Below are positions 35,801-43,328 of a stretch of 49,035 nucleotides of DNA, piece by piece. A program made the translations under genes and the position numbers. Position 1 is the stretch's first letter; each line of letters opens with the position of its first letter. A model generated the notes under the pieces. The model saw nothing but the letters and a program-made list of their open reading frames with translations, searched no databases and had not been told where the DNA came from. The stretch is from Chamaesiphon sp041738715. Lineage in GTDB: Bacteria > Cyanobacteriota > Cyanobacteriia > Cyanobacteriales > Chamaesiphonaceae. The stretch is taken from positions 1 through 49,035 of the forward strand of contig JBGSPI010000159.1 of NCBI GenBank assembly GCA_041738715.1, read 5' to 3'.

Positions 35801-38726
35801 TGAAGGCATAGTAGTCGTTGCTGACGGGGCTACGGTAGAGTGCTAAACCATAGGCACTCGTCGCCGATGCCGAGAATGGCGCGGTAAAGGGTGCGCTCTG
35901 GAAGATTGTCGCCGCGCTGGTGTCGGTAATATTTTCGAGGTAATTCCCACCCGTGCCAGCCGGATTAATCTTGAAGATTGCTAGTTTATCGTTATTGCGA
36001 TCGCTGGCGACGGCGATATCGATTTTTTGACCGCCCAGTGTAAAGCCATATTGCAGATCGACGTTGTTGTAACGAATGTCGGGACTGCTGGGATTGATGG
36101 TTTGAATCAGATTGCCGGATAGGTCATAAACCCGCAAGCCGCCATTTTTAACGCTGGTAACTACTAAGCTTTTCGCCGAATCTGTCCCGTTGACATAGAT
36201 TGCCGGATCGTCAGCATCCGCCCGCTGACTGAAGGGTAGCGCATCATCGTCTAAGAGCGCAGGACGAGTTTCGACAGTCGGTGTCGCGGTGGGTACTAAG
36301 TCAGCACCCAAGGTCATAATCTGGGTAAACTGGGTGGCACTGAAGTTATTATCGCTAACTAGCACGATCGATTGGCGACCGTCGGCAAGTTTGGGGCCAA
36401 ATGCCAAGCCTTCAATATTATCCGTCCCCGTGGGGTGGTTGCCATCACTATTCGGCAGCTTGAGCGAGTCTAGATCCAAGATTAACCGTTTTTGGATCGG
36501 TGCAATTGCGCTGAGTCGATCGGCAGTTAAGCCATTTAGTGAATCAACTGCGCTGATATCTGTAGCACCTTGGAGGGAAATCTCATAGATTTTAATGGTG
36601 TTGCCGACCCCAGAACCAAAGGAACGCTCTAATGCTAACAGTGTGCCGCGATCGTCGATCGCGAGCAAATCAACCAAGCCATTATCATTAAAATTTGGGG
36701 GCGTGGTAGAGGCTTTGGCGATCGGATCGGTAATATAGAGATATTCTTTTTCTGGTTGTCCGCTCACTAAATTGTATTGGACGATCCGCGATCGACTACC
36801 AGCGGCAAGGGTAGCCAAACCACCATCTAGGAATAAGGCGTTTTCCGTAGCAGTATAGAGATTTTTTTGGTTAGGGGAAATGGTTAAACTCTCGAACGCT
36901 TGGTTATTTCTGACTCCGGCTGTTTGGGTATCTCCCGTATCGACGATCCCATTACCATTGGTATCGGTGACTTTGGGCAAGAATTTAGTCGGTACGGTTA
37001 GCGATCTGATTTCGGTTCCGGTAGCTAGGGAAAACTCTTTGACGAATGGATTGGAAACACGTCCTGCGGCTGGATTTGCTTCACCTTCAGAGGAAATAAA
37101 TACCGTACCATTCTGCGTCAATGCGATTCCTTCGGGGTCGAGACTATTGAGGGCGAACGGATTACCGCTGGCATCCTTGAGTTGGACGACATTGGTAAAA
37201 GTTACGTCGTTAGTAACTGGATTAAGGGTAAAAGTATAGAACCGCGCATTGGACGTTCGATCGTCAGAAATCGCATAATACTGGTTTTTAGCCACATCGT
37301 AAGTTACGCCCGACAGACCACCCAGGGACACATCTACACCATTAATTTTCCCTGCCGCACCTGCGGGAATAAATCCAGTCGGGAAAGTCGTTTGACCGAC
37401 AAAACTGGTATCAGCGGTCGATTTTCCACTCGGCGTAATACCCACTTGGACATCGGCAAATACTAGACGGTGATCGGAAGTCGCAAAGCCACCAGGTAAA
37501 GCCCCATTAAATACGCCCACAGGTGCGAACGTCGGATCGGTATTTAATGGCCAAAACACGCTGCTATTATTAATCGTCAAATCTGCCGAAGGCAACACAT
37601 AATCAGCCCGCAAATTACCAGGATTGGTACCGCTATCAGCAAAATCCGCCGTATCAAACGCCGGATTACCAGTTTGGGTATTATTAACAGCACCCTGAAG
37701 CGTAGCTTGTTGGGGCGCACCCGCACTAGTCGGGATCGAATTAGTATTAATATTGGGATTCCGCAATAACTGTGAGACGGCATTATTGTAGCTATCGCCA
37801 TCGCGGGGGTCGGCATTTTGGTCGCCCATAATCACAAAACTAGAGCCGCCAGCGATGCCCCCTTTGCCACCTTGATCATCATAAATATAGCCCCCTTGAC
37901 CTGGCGAAACATAATCCGCCCAGAACCGAATTTCATCAGCATTTCGCTTCCCATTGCGGTCTTCAGTGCCATCAAAAACAGGCGGCGTGGGGTGACTAAC
38001 TAGCGCGTGAACTGTTTCGCCATTGACTTTAATCGGCACATCCCAATGGCTCTTGGAAGATAACCGCAATTTCTCAATTTCAGCCGCGGAATAGAAACCA
38101 TTCAGATTTTCATTAACTGGCGTAGTCGGATTATCTACTGTCGGATCGGTGGTGAGTAAATTTCCTGGCATATCTTTCCAGAGAAAATTCTGAAAGGTTC
38201 GCACGTTAGGCGTATCAATCTCGTATTTCGATAACACCACCATCCCAAATTGACCGGGGAAGTTACCAAACCCAAATGAGTCATCACCATAACCGTTATC
38301 GCCGATGCCATCGGTCAGAGTCGTAACAGTACTGCCATTATTATTTAGATCGAAACCCGATGGAATACCAGTATTACTCGGCGCGATATAAAAATATTTG
38401 TAATAAACTGGACTGGCTCCATTCTGTCCAACCTTGAGGAAATTATTAATAAATAGTTCGACAGCTTTAGTAGGATTTGCCGTATTAAAATCGAATTCAT
38501 TAATCAATAACACATCGGGATTATTGCGTTGAATGATTTCGGCGGCATTTTTGGCTTGCTGTACTCGCAATGCTTGATTTCGGTTGGGACTATCGGCCGC
38601 CCCGATCGCTCTTGTATCGGGAATTACAGGGTTGGATAGATCGTTAATCAGTTGACCGTCAGCGTTACGGTTTAGAGACGCATTAAACTGAGCGAAGCGA
38701 ATATTGGTGCCATTAGCAGTATTCAT
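32820..38726 (-). CDS. Giant multi-domain secreted phosphatase: EEP + esterase-like phytase + beta-propeller phytase + PhoD + RTX, 1,968 aa
   Basis: Domains in order: (1) endonuclease/exonuclease/phosphatase (about 1-425) with VLLINEF, MGDQNADPRDGD and SDHRLVFADV; (2) an 'esterase-like activity of phytase' propeller (about 430-810); (3) a beta-propeller phytase (about 819-1185) with ADADDPAIYVNG, YNNVDLQYGF, ASDRNNDKLAIFKI and TEGIVADQETGLLYIGQED; (4) a PhoD-type phosphatase with fibronectin-like lead-in (about 1193-1750; ELGDTIYGD, ATIDDHEVTNDFAGGE, VAADIHG); (5) an RTX calcium-binding tail (about 1760-1968) with GSGNDIIY and GGDGNDKLF-type repeats. There is no N-terminal signal, so type I secretion is likely. 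The role is inferred to be extracellular release of phosphate from DNA, phytate and phosphodiesters. Pho-box-like repeats lie upstream. Confidence 0.88.
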   Translation of the reverse strand: MNTANGTNIRFAQFNASLNRNADGQLINDLSNPVIPDTRAIGAADSPNRNQALRVQQAKNAAEIIQRNNPDVLLINEFDFNTANPTKAVELFINNFLKVGQNGASPVYYKYFYIAPSNTGIPSGFDLNNNGSTVTTLTDGIGDNGYGDDSFGFGNFPGQFGMVVLSKYEIDTPNVRTFQNFLWKDMPGNLLTTDPTVDNPTTPVNENLNGFYSAAEIEKLRLSSKSHWDVPIKVNGETVHALVSHPTPPVFDGTEDRNGKRNADEIRFWADYVSPGQGGYIYDDQGGKGGIAGGSSFVIMGDQNADPRDGDSYNNAVSQLLRNPNINTNSIPTSAGAPQQATLQGAVNNTQTGNPAFDTADFADSGTNPGNLRADYVLPSADLTINNSSVFWPLNTDPTFAPVGVFNGALPGGFATSDHRLVFADVQVGITPSGKSTADTSFVGQTTFPTGFIPAGAAGKINGVDVSLGGLSGVTYDVAKNQYYAISDDRTSNARFYTFTLNPVTNDVTFTNVVQLKDASGNPFALNSLDPEGIALTQNGTVFISSEGEANPAAGRVSNPFVKEFSLATGTEIRSLTVPTKFLPKVTDTNGNGIVDTGDTQTAGVRNNQAFESLTISPNQKNLYTATENALFLDGGLATLAAGSRSRIVQYNLVSGQPEKEYLYITDPIAKASTTPPNFNDNGLVDLLAIDDRGTLLALERSFGSGVGNTIKIYEISLQGATDISAVDSLNGLTADRLSAIAPIQKRLILDLDSLKLPNSDGNHPTGTDNIEGLAFGPKLADGRQSIVLVSDNNFSATQFTQIMTLGADLVPTATPTVETRPALLDDDALPFSQRADADDPAIYVNGTDSAKSLVVTSVKNGGLRVYDLSGNLIQTINPSSPDIRYNNVDLQYGFTLGGQKIDIAVASDRNNDKLAIFKINPAGTGGNYLENITDTSAATIFQSAPFTAPFSASATSAYGLALYRSPVSNDYYAFTTRRQTGDVAQLKLVDKGNGKIGYELVRNFTVPSSTTADATPQTEGIVADQETGLLYIGQEDVGIWKYNAEPTGGKFGTLIEKVKAEGGQNLTNDVEGLTIYYGKNGTGYLLASSQGDNTFAAYTREGNNEFIGRFGVGSNGSIDSVQESDGAEVINLPLGANFPNGLFITQDGSNDPAKIVDGENISSNFKFVPFENIANTFPTPLKIDTTSYNPRNPVARLGVVESAFPNGVASGDTTQNSTVLWTRSTVPGKVTFEYSTKADFSSISGTQTATVTNPLQPVKVDVTGLNANTNYFYRVTDANGTKTNGKFSTAAALGQQTGLKFGVSGDWRGELAPYPAISNADNANLKFFIELGDTIYGDVASPAVENPDGTEKSQATTLADYRAKNAEVYSSRLGQNTWDDLRASTSILATIDDHEVTNDFAGGESLATASAAEQALYGAKTGLINDSPLYENGLQAFQEYNPIRDLTYNTPSDARTDGERKLYRANTFGNDAATFILDARSFRDRELPDVTNLADQAQVGKFLVDAFNPTRTMLGKQQVEDLKRDLLQSQKNGVTWKFIMVPEPIQNIGVLAAADRFEGYAAERTEILKFVNDNKIENVVFVAADIHGTLVNNLTYQNAPGQAQIATSAFEITTGSVAYSQPFGQTVAQLGTDLGVITPQQKAFYDSLPTDGKDSFIKGVVDNGLQPLGYDPLGLDKNLSQANGLINAKLLQGDYVATHVYGWTEFNIDKQTQKLTVTTYGIDPYTRAELEANPDAITSRQPKVVSQFEVIPNNVAPTLIAGTAGADNLIAGITPGFDGFNDNVFTGSGNDSVDIPISGANAGNNRLDLGSGNDIIYVANGDRAFGNTGDDIFEANDAQDYRISAGTGNDTLYLGTNGRSLGGDGNDKLFVGTGGGNILSGGAGADQFWIANAELPNAANTILDFQIGTDVIGIQGAKSLGISATSLTLTQVGADTTINFSGQTLAVLTGIQASSLTPANASQFVFS

Positions 38727-38901
38727 AGCTTATTGTCAGAATGGAGAACTTGAATAAAAGCAGACTCGGTAGATCGATCTTGCTATTGCGGTGAATATCG
38801 ATCGGTTAAGCTTCTAGTAAACTGTTAATCTCAAATGAGTGCTGTATAAAAATGATCGCGTTTACTGAAGATCTATAGCGATTGCCGATCTTCTAGTTCT
38901 T

Positions 38902-38931
38902 CTTAACTACTACTTAATCTCTTGACAATCT
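38902..38931 (+). promoter_or_regulatory. Pho-box-like triple repeat upstream of the 1,968-aa gene
   Basis: CTTAACTA-cta-CTTAATCT-ctt-GACAATCT: three 8-mers at 11-bp periodicity, the first two fully matching the cyanobacterial SphR/PhoB pattern PyTTAAPyPy(T/A) and the third partly. It lies 176-205 bp upstream of the gene start. The repeats read on the plus strand while the gene is on the minus strand; that orientation is a caution. Confidence 0.45.
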
Positions 38932-38959
38932 TTTTACTTAGTTTCGATCACAAAACACG

Positions 38960-39007
38960 AAAAAATAGGCATAATCGATAATCTCATTTGTCAATCACGC
39001 CTATTTT
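38960..39007 (-). terminator. Terminator of the 1,348-aa gene
   Basis: On the minus strand AAAATAGGC...GCCTATTTTTT forms a 9-bp stem ending in a T-run, 27 bp after the stop codon. Flanking sequence resembles that after the 1,968-aa gene. Confidence 0.75.
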
Positions 39008-39033
39008 ATTTAAACAAGAAAACTGATTTACAA

Positions 39034-42000
39034 TTAAGCAAATACAAATTGACTAGCATTACCTAGAGTCAAACTACTAGCTTGAATACCTGTAAGAATT
39101 GCCAAAGTCTGAGAACCAAAACTAATCGCAGTATCAGATCCAACTTGATTTAATTTAATCGTGGTGGCACTGATGCCCAAACTCTTGGCACCCTGAATCC
39201 CGATCGCATCAGTACCGATTTGGAAGTCCAAAATCGTATTCGCTGCCCCAGGAATTTCTGCATTAGCAATCCAGAATTCATCGGCACCAGCACCACCGGA
39301 AAGGAGGTTATTGCCACCACTACCTGCGAAGAACTTGTCATTACCATCACCACCTAAAGCGCGACCATTTGCACCCAGGAAGAGGGTATCTTGACCTGCG
39401 CCGCCAGAGAGTCGATAGTCTTTGGCATCATTCGCCTCGAAGATATCATCACCAGCACTGCCGAAGGCTTTGTCGCCATTCCCCACAAAAATCGTGTCGG
39501 CACCGCTCCCCGTATCGATCCGGTTGTCGCCCGTCGCGGCACCCCCAATCGGTACATCAACTGTATCGTTACCAGTACCAGTAAAGATGCGATCGTTAAA
39601 ACCGTCGAATCCTGGTGTTACCTTGGCGATCAGGCGATCGCTACCTGTCGTCCCCGATACTTGAGTAATTACCGATAGCGGTTTGGCTAGCTCCAAAATA
39701 ATCGATTCATTATTGTCGGGTGCAGTCGCCGAACGTCCGGTGGAGAAGGGATAGTTGTTATCGTTAGCAACCAGGATCGTGTTGTTATCGAGGACGACTA
39801 CATCTTCGATCGTCACGAAGGGGAAGGTAAATTTGGTGCTACCATCTTTATTCAAGTCGTTGGGGTCTTGAATATTCAGTAGATCGACGACTTCTTCTTT
39901 GTAGACATTACCGTTAGCATCTTTTTTGGAGATATCTACTTTGTAGATCTTCTTAAATAGAGCCGTTGCCCCTTGTCCGTTATCGCGTTCGATGACGAGG
40001 TATTCATTTTTATTGATGACCGAGAAATCGCCGATCGCATTTCCGGCTGCTTCCATTTTGTAGAAGCCGAGTTGACCTTTGTATTGCTCGGTAGAAACAT
40101 CAAATTCATAGATACGGAGCGAACCAGCCGGATCGCCAAATACCGTACCTTCGAGTAAGGGATACAGGGTGGACTTATCGGGTGAAATTGCCATCCCTTC
40201 AAAGCCCTTAGAACCGCCGAGATCGGCTACCGCAGGCGTGCCGACAAATTTGTCGCGTACCAAGTCGCCAGTACCAGGGAAGTCCGTGAAGAAGGCATCG
40301 ACACCCAGATTGATGAACTGTTCTAATTCTTTTTTCGGATCGCCTTTGTAGTCCGACGCGAGGAAGAAACCTTCGCTGCGGAAGGTATAAGGATGTACCT
40401 GTAAACCAGCCTTGTGAGCATCGGTAACTAACGTAGTGGGCGTACCCAAAATGCGATCGGCATCACTGATTTGACCGTCACCATTGAGGTCGTCTGGCGT
40501 ACCATTTTTGTCTGCATCTACCGTAGCAGCAGGGACAATCAGGCGTTTGTCGGGGCCGATACCTGCTGCATATTTGGCGATATTGGTTAACTCTGCGGGC
40601 TTGGTGAGGTCGCCATAGTTACGTGCATCGCCACTAAGGGTGAAATCATAAGGTTTACCCGCAGCACCACCGAATAACTGTACCAAGGGTAAGTCAATCT
40701 TGGCGGCGGGCATGATTTTGTCATTAATCTCTTTGAGGTTGGCAACTTCAAAGGATTGGATAAATACTCGTTTGGGGTCGGTAAAGTTGTTAGCAACTAA
40801 GGTATCAACGAGTTTTTGACCGAGATTGACATTAATCTTGGTCGTACCGTCAAGAAGCGTTCCTTGAGATGCAAAGTAGCTGGGGTGCTTAGTTTCGGGG
40901 TAGATGCCGATCTTACGTCCGGTATCTTTTTCGACCTGCTTGACTAAATCGATCACTTCTTGCAGAGTAGGAACTTTTAAACCATCATTGTCAAACGCCG
41001 TACCGCGTAAGGCTGGCAGACGCTCGATCGCATTGAGGGTCTTGATTTCAGCCAGGGTGAAGTCTTCAGCAAACCAACCACCAACTTTGACACCATCGAG
41101 GGTTTTGACGGTGAGACGGCTAGCAAATTCGGGTTTGAGATGAACATTGGTGCTGGTATTGGTGGTGGTAATTTCCAATTTACCAGCAGCATCGCGCTTG
41201 ATCGTACCGTCGGTATTTAAAGCAACAACCGCCAACATCGGCTCGTGACGGGCGATTAATACGCCATCCTTAGTTACAACCAAATCAGGTTCGATAAAAT
41301 CTGCACCATCCGCGATCGCCAGTTTATAAGCCTCTAATGTATGTTCGGGACGATTGCCACTTGCACCGCGATGTCCGAGGACTAGGGGAGCATTGCCATC
41401 GAGCGTTTGGAACTTGGTTTTAGCCAGAACATCGGGATTTTGGGGCGATCGCACAACCGCACTAGTAAGTTGGTCGCGCACCAAGTCCGCAGTGCCAGGG
41501 AAGTCGGAGAAGAAGCCATCAACGCCAGCATTGATGAAGGCTTTATATTCTTCGGCGGGGTTGCCGTTGTAGTCTGATGCTAACCGTCGCGCTTCGTTAC
41601 GGAAGGTATAAGCGTGAACGAGCAGACCATTAGCATGAGCGTCGGCAACTAATGACGAAGGCGGGAGTAAAGTTCGATCTCGTTCGTCTACCAAGCCATC
41701 TTTATTGACATCATCAGCTTTACCATCCCCATTGGCATCGACACCCTTGCTGGAGATAATCATCGGTTTCCAGGGGCCAATTCCATCGGCGTAGGTGGCA
41801 ATTTCTGCCAAGCCTGCTTTGGTCTGTAAGTCGGCGTAGGTGCGCTTGTCACCCTTGACGGTGAAATCATAGGGTTGTTTGTTGACATCCTGATAAATTA
41901 GCGAACCATCGAGGGCAACATCATAAGCATCCAATAACTGTACCAAGGGTAGATTAGTTTTGCCATTGAGTTCCTTGAGGTTGGACACTTCAAAGGATTG

Positions 42001-43080
42001 AATAAAGACGCGGGTGGGGTCAGTAAAGCCAGTCTTTTGGAGAGTCGCCAGGAGGGGTTCTTCCAACGATAATTTGAGATTATCGTGAAAAGTGGGGTGT
42101 TTGGTTTCAGGATAGATGCCGATCTTCTTACCAGTGTCGGCTTCTACTTGTTTGACTAGACCGATGATTTCTTCGAGTGTGGGAATTTCGTACAAGTTAT
42201 TAAAGACTTGCGACCGTTCGCTGGCAGGTTGAATCGCCCGAATGGTCTTAATTTCTGCCAAAGTGAAGTCGGAAGCAAAAAAGCCTTCTTCGGCTACACC
42301 ATCGACGATTTTGGTGGTCTTACGACTAGCAAATTGTGGTAGATCCTTAACGTTGGTAGTGTTAATCATATTCGGTTCATGCCGAGCAATTAACACACCA
42401 TCTTTGGTCGAAACTAAGTCTGGTTCGATGAAGTCCGCGCCACGTTCGATCGCGAGTTTATAAGCACCTAAAGTGTGTTCTGGTAACTCGCCACTAGCAC
42501 CACGATGTCCGATCGCGATCGGCGTTTTGCCACCCAATGTTTTGAGCATCGTCGCCGCTGGATTGGGAGTCGGAATTGGTGCATCCAACAATTTACCAGT
42601 CGCATCAAAATGGAGTAAATAGGGGCCGAATTCTTCACCAACCCAGAATGTACCATCTTTGGCGATCGTGAAGGATTCTAGGTCAAAATCGGCACCAGTT
42701 AGGAGGCGATCGCTGGTATTTTGATTCGTAATATTGAAGGGTACTTTCTTGTCAGGATCGGAGAATTGAATGAAATTTAAGACTTTAACGCTGCCATCAC
42801 CTTGAGCTTCATAACCTTGGAAGCTAGGATCTAAACGATACAATCGCAAGAGGAAATCAGCACTATTATCCTTAGCCCCAAAACCGTTGTCCGCTAAATA
42901 CCAAAAAGAATTGCCATCAGCAGCTTGAACGCCACTAAATCCTTGGACTGGTTGAGCCGCAAATGGCACGGTTTTGCCATTGGTATTTCCGGTAATAGCC
43001 TTACCCGACTGTGGGCCAGCCGCGAATGTGTCAGCGGGGAGAGATGCAAAACCTGTGAGCGTAACGATCGGAGTTTCCAT
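39034..43080 (-). CDS. Giant secreted phosphodiesterase: two GDPD domains nested in an esterase-like propeller, plus RTX tail, 1,348 aa
   Basis: The N-terminal about 175 residues (GFSGVQAADGNSFWYLADNG, FDLESFTIAKDGTFWVGEE) and residues about 950-1133 (GFEGMAISPDKSTLYPLLEG, VEDVVVLDN-like end) read as the two halves of one esterase-like phytase propeller. Between them lie two glycerophosphodiester phosphodiesterase domains (about 180-530 and 560-945). Each has GHRGASGxxPEHT, an ADFIEPDLVxTKDGVLIARHEP metal site and a DFPGTxDLVRD end. An RTX calcium-binding tail (about 1140-1348) closes it. No signal peptide is present; type I secretion is inferred. Role inferred: hydrolysis of deacylated phospholipid headgroups outside the cell. 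A CTTAACCT Pho-like core lies upstream. Confidence 0.88.
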   Translation of the reverse strand: METPIVTLTGFASLPADTFAAGPQSGKAITGNTNGKTVPFAAQPVQGFSGVQAADGNSFWYLADNGFGAKDNSADFLLRLYRLDPSFQGYEAQGDGSVKVLNFIQFSDPDKKVPFNITNQNTSDRLLTGADFDLESFTIAKDGTFWVGEEFGPYLLHFDATGKLLDAPIPTPNPAATMLKTLGGKTPIAIGHRGASGELPEHTLGAYKLAIERGADFIEPDLVSTKDGVLIARHEPNMINTTNVKDLPQFASRKTTKIVDGVAEEGFFASDFTLAEIKTIRAIQPASERSQVFNNLYEIPTLEEIIGLVKQVEADTGKKIGIYPETKHPTFHDNLKLSLEEPLLATLQKTGFTDPTRVFIQSFEVSNLKELNGKTNLPLVQLLDAYDVALDGSLIYQDVNKQPYDFTVKGDKRTYADLQTKAGLAEIATYADGIGPWKPMIISSKGVDANGDGKADDVNKDGLVDERDRTLLPPSSLVADAHANGLLVHAYTFRNEARRLASDYNGNPAEEYKAFINAGVDGFFSDFPGTADLVRDQLTSAVVRSPQNPDVLAKTKFQTLDGNAPLVLGHRGASGNRPEHTLEAYKLAIADGADFIEPDLVVTKDGVLIARHEPMLAVVALNTDGTIKRDAAGKLEITTTNTSTNVHLKPEFASRLTVKTLDGVKVGGWFAEDFTLAEIKTLNAIERLPALRGTAFDNDGLKVPTLQEVIDLVKQVEKDTGRKIGIYPETKHPSYFASQGTLLDGTTKINVNLGQKLVDTLVANNFTDPKRVFIQSFEVANLKEINDKIMPAAKIDLPLVQLFGGAAGKPYDFTLSGDARNYGDLTKPAELTNIAKYAAGIGPDKRLIVPAATVDADKNGTPDDLNGDGQISDADRILGTPTTLVTDAHKAGLQVHPYTFRSEGFFLASDYKGDPKKELEQFINLGVDAFFTDFPGTGDLVRDKFVGTPAVADLGGSKGFEGMAISPDKSTLYPLLEGTVFGDPAGSLRIYEFDVSTEQYKGQLGFYKMEAAGNAIGDFSVINKNEYLVIERDNGQGATALFKKIYKVDISKKDANGNVYKEEVVDLLNIQDPNDLNKDGSTKFTFPFVTIEDVVVLDNNTILVANDNNYPFSTGRSATAPDNNESIILELAKPLSVITQVSGTTGSDRLIAKVTPGFDGFNDRIFTGTGNDTVDVPIGGAATGDNRIDTGSGADTIFVGNGDKAFGSAGDDIFEANDAKDYRLSGGAGQDTLFLGANGRALGGDGNDKFFAGSGGNNLLSGGAGADEFWIANAEIPGAANTILDFQIGTDAIGIQGAKSLGISATTIKLNQVGSDTAISFGSQTLAILTGIQASSLTLGNASQFVFA

Positions 43081-43185
43081 GATGAGCTTATCTAGTTATC
43101 TTCGGTTAGCAAATGTAGCTGGAGAATTGATATTACTATTCGGTTTTGACACGTCAAACTATGACAAGCTCAGAATATCAGCACT

Positions 43186-43193
43186 AGGTTAAG
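43186..43193 (-). promoter_or_regulatory. Single Pho-box core CTTAACCT upstream of the 1,348-aa gene
   Basis: A perfect PyTTAAPyPyT core on the coding strand, 106-113 bp before the start. Flanking 8-mers at 11-bp steps match only 4-5 of 8 positions, so this is a weak candidate operator. Confidence 0.3.
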
Positions 43194-43328
43194 GATGAGT
43201 TATTGAAAAAATATTTTGCATTTTGCTGGTGTTTTTCGATCACGAAAAGTGTTGTCTTTTACACGCTCTCGATCGAGACAAATAAATACAAACACTCCAG
43301 ACATTCATCTGGTGAATCGATCGATACT

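Noticed and set aside
33207..37466. Plus-strand frames opposite the 1,968-aa gene
   Set aside because: Antisense shadows produced by the repetitive, biased codon use of the RTX and propeller regions.
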